The notes under the pieces were generated by a model. The model worked only from the letters and a program-made list of their open reading frames with translations. It searched no databases and had not been told where the DNA came from. From Pogostemon cablin (taxonomy: Eukaryota > Streptophyta > Magnoliopsida > Lamiales > Lamiaceae), in contig CM042985.1 of assembly GCA_023678885.1 (NCBI GenBank), forward strand, positions 5,444,985-5,508,984: 64,000 nucleotides of DNA, written 5' to 3'. Both the position numbers and the translations under genes were made by a program. How positions within the stretch are numbered: the stretch's first letter is position 1; each line of letters starts with the position of its first letter. Below are positions 11,023-21,695 of the stretch, one piece after another.

Positions 11023-14000
11023 ATGGCTTTGAACTCACTTTCTGTCATACTTAAAGAACACAAACTTACTGGCACTAATTATGTCGACTGGAAGCGTAAC
11101 ATGGATATTGTTTTAACTGCTGAAGATTACATCTTTTTACTTTCTGAGGAATGCCCTCCGGCACCTACTGATGCCTCTACCGAAGAGCAAAGAAATGCTT
11201 ATAATAGGTGGGTCAAAGCTGATAAGATGGCTAAGTGCTATATTTTGGCTTCTATGTCAAATGTACTTCAGACTCAGCATCAAGCTATGGACACCGCCTA
11301 TGATATGATGCTTAATCTTAGGGAACTCTTCGGTCATCAGAGTCGTCCTGCTAGGTCGAAGGGCATGTCGGTCTTGATGAACACCAAAATGGCTGAGGGC
11401 ACTTCCGTAAGGGAGCATGTCCTTAGGATGATGGGCCAACTCAATGAGTTGGAAGTTCTTGGAGCAGAAATCGATGGGGAAACCCAGGTCGATATTATAC
11501 TCCAAAGCTTGCCTAGGAGTTTTGAGCAGTTTCGCCTGAACTATGGTATGAACAAACATTTGTACTCGTTGGCGGAACTGATGACAGAACTCGTGGCAGC
11601 GGAAGAACTGTTTCGTAGACCACCTCAGGTTCATGTTGCTGAACATGCTTCTCATCCTAGGCCGAAAGGCGGTAGGAAGAAGAAGAAGCAAGGGAATCCA
11701 GCACCGGTGAACCATGTGAAGGCAAAGACGGGTGCGGTCAAGAAACCTAAAGGCAAGTGCTTCAAATGTAAGCAGCCGGGACACTACAAGGTTGACTGCC
11801 CTCTTCTGAAGGGGAACAGGAATGGTAAGTCTTACATACTAGTTGTTGAATCGTGTTTAGCGGCTGTATCTGCTGACACTTGGTGTGTAGATACGGGAGC
11901 CACTGATCATGTCTGCAATTCTATGCAGGGGTTCCACCAAACTCGACAGCTTAGTGATGGGGAGATTACCATACTCATGGGGAATGCTACAAGAGTAGCA
12001 GCTGTCGCAGTGGGAGACGTGCATTTATTTTTCAATAAGAATAAAACTCTTGTTTTGAGGAATTGTCTTTATGTACCTCATTTTAGAAAGAATTTAATTT
12101 CAGTTTCTAAATTGTTTATGGATGGATATTCTGTTTCTTTTAATGACAAGGTTGTTATAAGGAAAAATAGAATTGTTATCTGTAATGGTGCATTGATAGA
12201 TAATTTGTACACTCTTAATCCAATTTCTCCCACAGTGCAACAAATTGAAACGAATGATACATCTACTAATAAGAGAAAAGAACCTTCAAAAATGAACCAA
12301 ACATATCTTTGGCATCTAAGACTTGGTCATATTAACTTAAGTAGGATTCAAAGGTTGATAGTTGATGGACCTCTGAGTTCATTAGTAGTGGAAAATTATC
12401 CAACTTGCGAATCCTGCTTGGAAGGAAAAATGACCAAAAGGCCTTTCAAGGCAAAGGGGTATAGAGCCAAGGATTTGTTGGAATTGGTTCATTCCGATTT
12501 ATGTGGTCCTATGTCTGTCCATGCAAGAGGGGGTTTTGAATATTTCGTCACCTTCATTGACGATTATTCAAGATATGGATATATTTATTTGATGCGCCGC
12601 AAGTCTGAGTGCTTTGATAAATTCAAAGAGTACAAGGCTGATGTGGAAAAGCATCTTGGAAAATATATCAAGACACTACGATCTGATCGTGGTGGCGAAT
12701 ACCTCTTGGGAGAGTTTAGGAATTATTTATCAGAAAATGGGATTGAATCCCAATTGTCTGCACCAGGCACACCCCAGCAGAATGGTGTAGCGGAGAGAAG
12801 GAATAGGACTCTTATGGAAATGGTGAGATGTATGATGAGTTATTCGGGACTACCAAATTCGTTTTGGGGATATGCCTTAGAAACAGCGGCTTACATTCTA
12901 AACTTAGTACCCTCTAAATCAGTAGCTTCCACACCCATTGAATTGTGGACTGGGCGAAAGCCTAGTTTGAAACACTTTCGAATTTGGGGTGCTCCGGCAC
13001 ATGTGTTAAAGACGGATACTGATAAGTTAGAGTCACGTACGGAAGTTTGTCTGTTTGTAGGATATCCAAAAGGAACGAAGGGTGGTTTATTCTATAATCC
13101 AAAGGACCAAAAGGTGATCGTTAGCACGAATGCTAGATTTTTGGAAGAAGATTATATAATGAATCACAAACCCATGAGTAAAATTGTTCTAGAAGAAGTA
13201 AGAGGGGAAACACCAAACATAATACCAACTGTACAAGAGGATATACCACAGGACACTGCACCGCGTGTCACACCTGATACACAATTACCTGCGGAGCCTC
13301 GTCGTAGTGGGAGGGTTGTGATACAACCGGATAGATTCATGGGATTGGGAGAGTCTTCTGACTTGGTCCCTGGTGAACATGAAATTGACCCATGGAATTA
13401 CAACGAGGCACTGCAAGATAAAGATGCTCAATTATGGCAAAATGCAATGAAATCTGAAATAGAATCCATGTATTCTAATCAAGTCTGGGAGCTTGTAGAA
13501 CCACCCAATGGTGTAAAAGCTATTGGATGTAAGTGGATCTATAAAAGAAAAAGAGGATCTGACGGTAAGGTGGAAACCTTTAAAGCAAGGCTTGTGGCTA
13601 AAGGATATACTCAGAAAGAAGGAATCGATTATGAGGAAACCTTCTCCCCTGTGGCCATGCTTAAGTCAATCCGGATTCTTTTATCTATTGCTGCTCATAT
13701 GGATTATGAGGTATGGCAAATGGATGTCAAGACAGCTTTTCTGAATGGAAGTCTTGAGGAAAACATCTATATGAAGCAACCAGAAGGATTCATTGCAAAG
13801 GGCGAAGAGCATCTTGTCTGCAAGCTTAAAAAGTCCATTTATGGATTGAAACAAGCTTCTAGATCATGGAACATCCGTTTTGATGAAGTAATCCAGTCAT
13901 ATGGATTTATTCAATGTCCGGATGAATCATGTGTGTACAAGAAGTGTGACGGAAACGTAGTGGTATTTCTTGTACTCTACGTGGATGATATTCTGCTCAT

Positions 14001-14970
14001 TGGAAACAATGTAAAGGTATTATCGGGCGTAAGGGTATGGCTGTCCAAGCAGTTTGAAATGAAGGACTTAGGAGAAGCCGGACACATTCTTGGGATCAAA
14101 TTGATAAGGGATCGCAAGAAAAGAATGTTGTGCTTATCCCAATCTTCATACATTGATACAATCCTGGCTCGTTTTAGCATGCAAGATTCCAAGAAAGGTT
14201 TTCTACCTTTCAGACATGGAATACCTCTGTCTAAGGAAATGTCTCCTAAGACACAACATGAAATAGAGGCAATGAAGCTGGTCCCTTATGCTTCGGCAGT
14301 GGGAAGCCTCATGTATGCTATGCTATGTACGAGACCGGATATCTGTTATGCCGTGGGCATGGTCAGTAGGTATCAAAGTAATCCAGGACAAGGGCATTGG
14401 ACTGCGGTAAAGCACATCTTAAAGTACCTGAAAAGAACTAAGAATTATGTGCTGGTTTACCGGGCAGATACTTTGCTACCTTTGGGTTATACTGATTCGG
14501 ATTTCCAGTCAGATAGGGATGCTAGTAAATCCACCTCGGGTTATGTGTATACTCTTGGAGGAGGAGCCATAATATGGAGGAGTGTAAAGCAGAAATGCGT
14601 TGCGGACTCCACCATGGAAGCTGAATATGTAGCAGCCTCTGAGGCAGCTAAAGAAGCAGTATGGCTCAGGAACTTCTTAATGGACTTGGATGTGATTCCT
14701 GGTTTGCCCAAAGCGATCACAATTTATTGTGATAATAGTGGTGCAGTAGCAAACTCGAAGGAACCACGAGCCCATAAGGCGAGTAAACACATTGAGCGCA
14801 AGTACCACCTGATACGAGACATCGTTAAAAGAGGGGAAGTCGTTGTCGCTAAGATTGCATCTGAGGATAACCTTGCTGATCCTTTTACTAAGAGCCTTCC
14901 AGCGAAAGCGTTCGATGGGCATGTAGAAGGAATGGGGATTAGATGCGTGTCAGCAGATATGGCAGCGTAG
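11023..14970 (+). CDS. Copia gag-pol polyprotein, intact
   Basis: 1315 residues from ATG 11023; the frame stays open 14 codons further upstream but without another ATG, so this start is preferred. Domain order: gag (UBN2-like, residues about 10-210), CCHC knuckle CFKCKQPGHYKVDC (246-259), aspartic protease WCVDTGATDH (DTG near 290), pre-integrase LWHLRLGHI, integrase with HSDLCGP, FIDDYSRYGY, SDRGGEY and QQNGVAERRNR, RT with WIYKRKRG, YGLKQA and YVDDILLI (about residue 985), and RNase H with YTDSDF (about 1156) and the C-terminal KHIERKYHLIRD. It makes the particle protein and the enzymes for reverse transcription and integration. No stop or frameshift is seen, and the length is normal for plant Copia. 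Confidence 0.97.
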   Translation: MALNSLSVILKEHKLTGTNYVDWKRNMDIVLTAEDYIFLLSEECPPAPTDASTEEQRNAYNRWVKADKMAKCYILASMSNVLQTQHQAMDTAYDMMLNLRELFGHQSRPARSKGMSVLMNTKMAEGTSVREHVLRMMGQLNELEVLGAEIDGETQVDIILQSLPRSFEQFRLNYGMNKHLYSLAELMTELVAAEELFRRPPQVHVAEHASHPRPKGGRKKKKQGNPAPVNHVKAKTGAVKKPKGKCFKCKQPGHYKVDCPLLKGNRNGKSYILVVESCLAAVSADTWCVDTGATDHVCNSMQGFHQTRQLSDGEITILMGNATRVAAVAVGDVHLFFNKNKTLVLRNCLYVPHFRKNLISVSKLFMDGYSVSFNDKVVIRKNRIVICNGALIDNLYTLNPISPTVQQIETNDTSTNKRKEPSKMNQTYLWHLRLGHINLSRIQRLIVDGPLSSLVVENYPTCESCLEGKMTKRPFKAKGYRAKDLLELVHSDLCGPMSVHARGGFEYFVTFIDDYSRYGYIYLMRRKSECFDKFKEYKADVEKHLGKYIKTLRSDRGGEYLLGEFRNYLSENGIESQLSAPGTPQQNGVAERRNRTLMEMVRCMMSYSGLPNSFWGYALETAAYILNLVPSKSVASTPIELWTGRKPSLKHFRIWGAPAHVLKTDTDKLESRTEVCLFVGYPKGTKGGLFYNPKDQKVIVSTNARFLEEDYIMNHKPMSKIVLEEVRGETPNIIPTVQEDIPQDTAPRVTPDTQLPAEPRRSGRVVIQPDRFMGLGESSDLVPGEHEIDPWNYNEALQDKDAQLWQNAMKSEIESMYSNQVWELVEPPNGVKAIGCKWIYKRKRGSDGKVETFKARLVAKGYTQKEGIDYEETFSPVAMLKSIRILLSIAAHMDYEVWQMDVKTAFLNGSLEENIYMKQPEGFIAKGEEHLVCKLKKSIYGLKQASRSWNIRFDEVIQSYGFIQCPDESCVYKKCDGNVVVFLVLYVDDILLIGNNVKVLSGVRVWLSKQFEMKDLGEAGHILGIKLIRDRKKRMLCLSQSSYIDTILARFSMQDSKKGFLPFRHGIPLSKEMSPKTQHEIEAMKLVPYASAVGSLMYAMLCTRPDICYAVGMVSRYQSNPGQGHWTAVKHILKYLKRTKNYVLVYRADTLLPLGYTDSDFQSDRDASKSTSGYVYTLGGGAIIWRSVKQKCVADSTMEAEYVAASEAAKEAVWLRNFLMDLDVIPGLPKAITIYCDNSGAVANSKEPRAHKASKHIERKYHLIRDIVKRGEVVVAKIASEDNLADPFTKSLPAKAFDGHVEGMGIRCVSADMAA

Positions 14971-14980
14971 TCTTTTAGTA

Positions 14981-14992
14981 TAAGTGGGAGAT
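14981..14992 (+). promoter_or_regulatory. Polypurine tract of the young Copia
   Basis: AAGTGGGAGAT lies directly before the 3' LTR, the expected plus-strand primer position. A purine-rich AAGTGGGAG is typical of plant Copia elements. Confidence 0.85.
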
Positions 14993-16200
14993 TGTTAGAT
15001 TTGTATACTAAAAGCCTCGCTTTTGTATTGAACAATGTAATAACAATTTTCTTTGAAATGAGAATCATATGATCAAACGTTTTTGCATATTATAAATTGT
15101 TTATTTATATGTTTGTGCAACAGTCCATTTACTTTATACTGTAGATAATATGTTGTGCGACAACACGCGGAAGATCATATTATCGGTTTCCTTATAAAGT
15201 ATGAACAGATGCTCACAACCGAGATAGACGGGGACTATCTATCGGTATGGTTGTAGTGTGATTTGGAATTAGTTTGTCTTGACTATAGAATCACATTAGT
15301 GCACTTAGCGTGTATTGAGTAGGACCGCTTGAGATCGTTCGACTTGTACTGTCTATATAGAAGAACTTGATCTCTGTTATTATGGATGTCCATGCTCTTA
15401 ATCCCTATACAATAACTTCGACACGTAGGGCAGTATGTATTTCTTTGATTCATCAATGGGTGAGATTTAAATGTATTAAATCGACAAACTCGGTGAGTTG
15501 GGAAGTAGTGCTGTCTCTATGGTGTGCTGTTGATTGTAGAAGGAAACCATGTCCGTCATAGGTTGATGATGTCCCCTTGAGGAGCTCATAAGGTTTATCA
15601 TGTAAATCTTGCAAGTGGATTAATTTCCGGCATGATAATAAGGTTGAGTGGTACTACTCTCGGATGAGATATTAATTAATTTGAGTTGTCAGTAACTTAA
15701 TTAATTAATGGACATTGTATATCTTAAACATGGGGAGACTATCGGGCTCATAATAAGAAGGAGCCCAGAACATAATTTGGGATTGGATGGGTAGTGCAGT
15801 AATAATATTTTAGTGGACTATATTATTATTATTGGATTTAATTAAAAGCTTTGGGCTAAGCTTGGTTAATTAAATCTGATTGAGGCCCAGCCCAATTTCT
15901 CCTCCTGGTCCCTGCAGTAGCCCAAGTATATATAAGTTGTCTCAGTTCCTAATAACCCAACTCTGCGCCTCTTACGTAGAAAGAAATCAGGAACAGATTG
16001 AGAACTCTCTGGGGATTGTTGACCACACAACACCAGAGAGTTGACTTTGGGTAATACTGCAGAAGATCAGAGGTGTTCTTCTCAGATCATCATCCACTAC
16101 ACCAAACCAGAAGACAGGTAATTGATTTGTGCTTCCGCTAATTTTATTATTACTTGTTTTCTTTTCGAATCGTGTTCACCATAAGATCCAATTGCCAACA
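14993..16200 (+). repeat. 3' LTR of the young Copia
   Basis: 1208 bp, identical by eye to 7734-8941 except at 15164. It is followed by the CCTGG duplication (16201-16205). Confidence 0.97.
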
Positions 16201-17668
16201 CCTGGAACTCCTCAACAAAATGGCATTGCAGAGAGGATGAATCAGATACTTTTGCAAAGAATCAGATGCATGTTTAGCAGTACAGGCTTAAGCAAGATGT
16301 TTTGGGGAGAATTAGCTGCCACTGCAGCTTATCTGATAAACTTATGTCCTGCTACAGCTTTGAATTTCAAAACTCCAGAAGAAGTGTGGCCAGGTAAGGT
16401 TCCTAGCTACTCACACCTTAGAGTTATAGGTTATCAGGCTTATGCTCATGTGAAACAGGATAAGCTGGAACCTAGAGCACTCAAATGTGTTATGATTGGT
16501 TATTCTAAGGGAGTAAAGGGGTATAAACTATGGTGTTATGATGAGAACAGACTCATGGTCAGTAGAGATGTTGTTTTTATTGAAAACAAAATGCCACTGA
16601 TCAAGGATGATCAGAGTGGACAATCTGAGCTTGAGGTGGAGTCTCAAGACATGATCATAGCAAGTGAAAGTGAAGATAACTCCACTGACAAGTGTACAGA
16701 TGAAGTATCAAAGGTCCAAGAACAACCAAATACTTATCAACTTGCAAGGGATAGACAGAAAAAGACTATAGTGCCACCTGCAAGGTATGTATAAGCTGAT
16801 ATAGTGTCATTTGCACTATGTACATCAATTGAAGTTGAAGCTTATGAAACAAGAAACTACACTGAAGCATTGGCTAGTCAAGAAGAATTGTTGTCTCTGA
16901 ACAAGAATGGGACATGGAGAATAGTTGACAAGTCAAAATCTCAGAAGCTAGTTGGATGTAAGTGGATTTTCAAAAGAAAACCAGCATTTGCAGCTGAAGG
17001 TGGAGTCAGATATAAAGCTAGACTAGTAGCTAGGGGTATTTCACAGAATGAAGGGGTGGATTACAATGAGATCTTCTCACTTGTGGTCAAACATTGTTCA
17101 ATCAGAGTATTACTAGCACTAGTGGCTCAATATGATCTTGAGCTTCATCAGATGGATGTAACTACTGCATTTCTACATGGAAAATTGGAGGAAAGTATCT
17201 ACATGAAGATACCAGAGAGTGTTACAGTTGAGAGGGCTGATACAAAGGCTTGTTTACTACTCAAGTCTCTGTATGGACTTAAACAAAGTCCAAGACAGTG
17301 GTACTTGAGATTTGATGAGTATATAGTTGCTAATGAATTTCAGAGAAGTCTTTATGACAGCTGTATATATATCAAGGAGGAGAACAGATGTTACACATAC
17401 TTATTACTCTATGTAGATGATATCTTGATTGCTTGCAAGAGCATTCAAGGCATTGATGCAGTAAAGGGAGTACTCAAATCAGAGTTTGAGATGAAGGATC
17501 TTGGTGAAGCTAAGATGATATTAAGTATGGAAATAAGAAGAGACGGGTCAGCTGGTACACTTGTATTGAAACAACAATCTTATTTTGTTAAAGTACTTAA
17601 AAGGTATAATATGGATCAATGCAAGCCTGTTACAACACCTGTCAAGCAAGGATTAAGTCTGTCACTAC

Positions 17669-18173
17669 TAGGGGTGGCAATTTGTGCTAACGGGTTGGGT
17701 TTCGTGTCGACAAGATAGTGACACGACACGATAAGGGCAAACCCGAACACGACACGATAAGAATTCATTCCAACATGACACGAACACGAAAAATAATGGG
17801 TTGACACGACACGACACGATAACAACACGATAAGAAAATAAAAAATAAAAATACTAATTAAATTAAATAAAAATTTTAAATTAATATATTTTAAAATTAT
17901 TAATAAGTATTTTTATCATTTATTTTTCTAATTTTATATTTATATTAGGTTGTTAATAGGTTATTGGGTTGTTAATGGGTTAATGGGTCATCTGTTAATA
18001 TTAATCGTGCTAACGGGTTGACACGAACTCGACACGAACATGCACGAAATTTTTGTGTCCTTATTGGGTTGACACGATAATGACACGAACCCAATAAGGC
18101 CAAATACTAATCCGCAATTATCGTGTCGTGTTCGTGTCGTGCTATCGTATCGTATCGAAAATTGCCACCCTTA
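17669..18173. mobile_element. hAT-type MITE
   Basis: 505 bp with inverted ends TAGGGGTGGCAA (left) and TTGCCACCCTTA (right). The exact 8-bp target duplication is GTCACTAC (17661-17668 and 18174-18181). Subterminal regions are filled with short repeats of CGTGTCG/CGACACG. It has no coding capacity. Ends and 8-bp duplication fit the hAT superfamily. It splits the RT region of the old Copia. Confidence 0.93.
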
Positions 18174-18972
18174 GTCACTACTTAATGGAGCTAAGTCAGA
18201 CAGAGAAATAGTTGAAATGAGCAGGATTCCATATGCAAGTTCAGTGGGCAGTCTTATGTATGCTATGGTTTGTAGTAGGCCTGATCTTGCTTATGTAATG
18301 AGCTTGATCAGTAGATTCTTAAGTTGTCCAGGGAAGCAGCATTGGGAAGCAGTCAAATGGGCATTGAAATATATTAAAGGGACTGAGCAAACTGGATTAA
18401 AGTTTCAGAAAAGGAAGCAAAATCAAAGATTGTCATTGGATATGTTGATGCTGATTTTGCAGCAAACTTGGATTCTAGAAAATCTCTTACAGGGTATGTG
18501 TTTAATATGTATGGTACATCAGTGAGTTGGAAAGCAAGTCATCAGTCTGTAGTTGCATTATCAACTACAGAAGCTGAGTTTATTACATTGACAGAGGCAA
18601 TTAAAGAAGAAGTATAGCTTGTTGGTTTGCTGAAGGAGTTGGGGGAATATCATGATACTGTAGTGGTGTATTGTGACAATCAAGGTGCAATACACTTAGC
18701 TAAGCATCAAGGGTATCATGAAAGGAGCAAACATATTGATGTCAAGTTATACTTTGTAAGAGATATGCTGGAAAATGGATTTGTTGATGTAAGAAAGATT
18801 GATACAGTTGTGAATCCAGTTAATGGTCTTACTAAAGCTTTGCCAGCAGCAAAATATGAGTTGTGCAAGACTTTAGTTGGTATGTATGAAGACATAAAGG
18901 TTGCTGCTCCTTAAAAGCAGCAAAATTGGGAGAAGGGTTCAAGATGTGTATGCATACATCTAAGGTAGAGAT

Positions 18973-19556
18973 TGATGACAATAGATGCATGCATGAAGGT
19001 GTTTCACACGTGGATTATATTCATTGGATGTTCAGCAATGATGTTCACGTGTTGCACGCTTGCTGGAAGCAAGATTGAGGCAGTTAAAACGAGCTAACAA
19101 CTCAATCGGTTAAAAATTGTCAAACTGGTGCATGTGTGTGCAACTGACTTTGAAGCGGTTGTTGGGTGGTTTATTGAGCTACTTGAAACTTGTTAGCAGG
19201 CTGCATCTCTTCTATGAAGTAAGGGCTTTCTAGTGGATACTTGACCGGATCAATAGGTTAAGGGAGTAGAAAGATATAAGGGCACAAAATAGCTTGATCA
19301 CATCAGTTTTTACACTTTGAGTTGACAGTTTGTAAGCTTCAGTTTTCTTCTTCTTGTGGCAGATTGAGATCAATCCGATCTGAGTTGTAAGCATTGAGTT
19401 ATAATAGAGTTTTTTCTCCCTAAAGTGGACGTAGGTTATTCATAATCGAACCACTATACATCTTTGTGCAAGCTTTACATTTCATTTAAAGTTGTATCAT
19501 TTTATGTGTGTGTATTCTTGAGTGTTTGTGAGATAATTGAGTGTGTTATCACGTCA
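18973..19556 (+). repeat. 3' LTR of the old Copia element
   Basis: 584 bp, about 4% different from the 5' LTR. Many differences are C/T or G/A, as expected after methylated-cytosine decay. Confidence 0.9.
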
Positions 19557-19756
19557 TTATCAAATTTACCCCACCCCAATCCCTCTCTCACACCACATGG
19601 TATAATTTAGTACTACTATTATCCTCTCTTCCTCTTTTTCTGAAGTATTAATTTCTAAAATTTGTTTTTAATTGCTCTGTATGGTCTATAATTACTCTTA
19701 CTTATTTATGTGATGTCTAAAAGTTATTGAAATAATTACTTTCTAAAAGTTATTTA

Positions 19757-19866
19757 ATGAGACTATACACGAACATGATCGTATACATAGTTGAAATTCT
19801 TGTCAAAGTATTTACACGGAATAATTCTTACTCAAATATTATTTTATCGTTCTTTAGACCCTTATC

Positions 19867-19936
<70 letters not shown>

Positions 19937-20570
19937 TAAATTATTAATTAATAGACAAGTTGGTCTTCTTTTCTTTTGAAATAGTAAATCGTTCATGTCA
20001 CTACCCTTGCAAGAACTTTTGTTTAATTATTTAATTGGACCTTTATTAAAAACACACACACAATTTTCAACTTTATTTTAAGGGTACCCATTTGGAAAAT
20101 AAGATTGGCATTTTTATATTAAAGATTACGACATTTAATCCTAAAAGTTACAATTTTCTAAGGTAGTGGGATATAGACACGGTGGCAAATTTTATCCTAG
20201 AAAATAAGGATTACTTTTGATCGACAAAAAGTGATTGTTCAAATAAATTATTTCAAAAATAATTTATAATACAAGTGAGAAATGACAACATTTTAATAAA
20301 AATACTATATGAAAACATCAAAATTTCAATAGAAAAATCCGAATGATAAGTAAATTCATTGAAAATTTCAAAGTTCCAATGAATCATTCAATCAAACATG
20401 AAATTGTTGGACTGACGTCCCTCATGTCTCCATTTCACTAAAATACAATAATAATCTTGCACATAATTAATTAAGAAAATATATTAACTATATACTAAAT
20501 GTACGAACAATACATGCACTTTTAACTTTTCTTCCTATTATATCCAAACATTAAATGAAAAAAAAAACTC
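19757..20570. repeat. Local dispersed repeat, copy 1
   Basis: Shares long blocks with 24050-25060 and 33310-34420: TACTCAAATATTATTTTATC, CAAGTTGGTCTTCTTTTC, AAATAGTAAATCGTTCAT, the ACACACAC-TTTCAACTTTAT stretch, and CATGTCTCCATTTCACT near its end. No coding capacity. It is the first partial copy of the duplicated segment that dominates 19.7-37.9 kb. Confidence 0.8.
19867..19935 (+). repeat. (AAT)n microsatellite
   Basis: About 23 near-perfect AAT units. The homologous point in the 33.3-kb copy is a short AT-rich stretch, so the array expanded in this copy. Confidence 0.95.
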
Positions 20571-21274
20571 AAATATATAAATATAGATATGCTTTATATG
20601 TTCCATAACACATACTCCAAGCCTCAAGAATCAATGAAACAGTAACTAACTCATAAGAAGAAAATAGATTGACGCGTGTTTTTTTTTTAAAGCTAAAAAT
20701 GAGAACACATGACTTATAGTAATCTATCTACGTCCTCTTGAACAAGAGAGTTTATTATTGATATGAAACTATTGCAGCTTTCAAAGCATAAACAATAATC
20801 CCTTCGTTACGTTTGTTTTTTTACGTTGATTAAAAAATATAGTTGAAAAATATACTCAATATTTAATGTAAAGTGTGTAGGTGTATTAGTGTTGGATGTG
20901 TATCCCATAATAATATATTAATTGTTTTAGACGAGTCTCATATACGAAAAAAAACGTAAAGATAAAAATAGAATGTCCAAAATAAAAATATATAAAGATT
21001 AAAATGAGATGAAGAGAGTAAAAAAATAGCTGGATTAGTGAAAATTTTAATGAACTGGATATATTCTTGGCTATTTATATTGCTTAAAATGAATTTGGAA
21101 ACAAGAAGTTTCCAAACCAACCCTAAAGACCAAAACAGATGCATCTTGAAAATCGCCTCCAACACTCAAATGCACAAGTATAGTTTGATGATTTGTAACT
21201 GTCCTAACTGATATTCCAACTTGTAAAATTAACGTCCATTTCATCATTAGCTCTCTTCTACACTTGATCCCAAC
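20571..21274. other. AT-rich intergenic DNA
   Basis: No gene recognised. Open minus-strand frames near 20.9-21.4 kb show no known family motif. Confidence 0.5.
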
Positions 21275-21695
21275 CAGTGGCGGACGCAGGATTTCCATCG
21301 AGGGGGGTCCAACTTTTCTCATACAATGGTTCGTGTTTTTTGTTCTACAAATTTTAAGAAGAATTATTTTATTTACCAACTTTTACTAACATTTTTCTAA
21401 AAATGTTTTAGTATTTTTAATTGTATTAAGTAAGAGTAACAATTTTGAAACTAAAGTCATTAAAATTATTAAATAAATATGTTATTTAGAGGGAAAATAA
21501 ATAAATAAATAAAATAGAAGAGGGAAAAAAAAATAATAGTGCTGCATGAATTGAACACAAACCTTTAAAACCAAAACATCATCACTTCACCACTTGGACA
21601 CAAAGGTATTTCAAGAAAATTTATATATCTATACTAGTAATTTTTAGAAGTTCAGGGGCCCAGTGCCCCCTACCACCTTGATACGTCCGCAACTG
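21275..21695. mobile_element. hAT-like MITE (CAGTGGCGGACGC family), copy 1
   Basis: 421 bp, starts CAGTGGCGGACGCAGGA and ends GTCCGCAACTG. Near the right end is GGGGCCCAGTGCCCC. The flanks ATCCCAAC and ATCCAACC look like a mutated 8-bp duplication. The same family occurs at 26686-26876 and 28399-29152. Confidence 0.75.

Larger units (their letters stand above)
7734..16200 (+). mobile_element. Young, apparently complete Copia retrotransposon
   Basis: An 8467-bp element with two 1208-bp LTRs (7734-8941, 14993-16200), TG...CA ends and a perfect 5-bp target duplication CCTGG. By-eye comparison of the LTRs found one difference (T at 7905, C at 15164). It has an initiator-Met primer site, a polypurine tract and one uninterrupted polyprotein ORF with all Copia domains. 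It sits in the integrase region of an older Copia in the same orientation. LTR identity and the intact ORF point to a very recent insertion by a possibly still autonomous element. An unusually long leader (about 2.1 kb) precedes gag. Confidence 0.97.
5966..18914 (+). pseudogene. Copia gag-pol polyprotein, broken and twice interrupted
   Basis: The frame starts at ATG 5966 (MNTTRFDVEKLTEKSDYNLW, a typical Copia gag start). Gag reaches a CCHC knuckle (CYYCHEPGHLKKQC, about 6690-6735), then a protease-like DSGCTFHM (about 6891), the pre-integrase region (LWHGRLGH, about 7270) and the integrase (IHSDIW, IIDDYSRKLWVYV). After the inner insertion it resumes at 16201 with GTPQQNGIAER, then RT (YVDDILIA, about 17410) and RNase H (to 18914). 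Damage: a one-base loss near 6258 giving TAG, TGA at 6961, TAA at 7477, TAA at 16792, the MITE at 17669, a frameshift near 18415 and TAG near 18616. It cannot encode a working polyprotein. Confidence 0.92.
5338..19556 (+). mobile_element. Old Copia retrotransposon, nested and inactivated
   Basis: Two 584-bp LTRs (5338-5921 and 18973-19556) start TGATGACAAT and end ACGTCA. By hand count they differ at about 23 positions (near 4%). The flanks ATATC (5333-5337) and TTATC (19557-19561) are a 5-bp target duplication with one difference. The element carries one polyprotein in gag-protease-integrase-RT-RNase H order, which is Copia order, broken by several stops and frameshifts. It is interrupted by a younger Copia element (7734-16200) and by a hAT MITE (17669-18173). 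Removing both insertions and their duplicated targets leaves about 5.2 kb, a normal Copia length. The sequence after the 5' LTR (ATTGGTGCC...) is where the primer site should lie but does not match the usual initiator-Met primer site well. Confidence 0.93.

Noticed and set aside
19867..19939. Poly-Ile open frame
   Set aside because: It is only the translation of the (AAT)n microsatellite.
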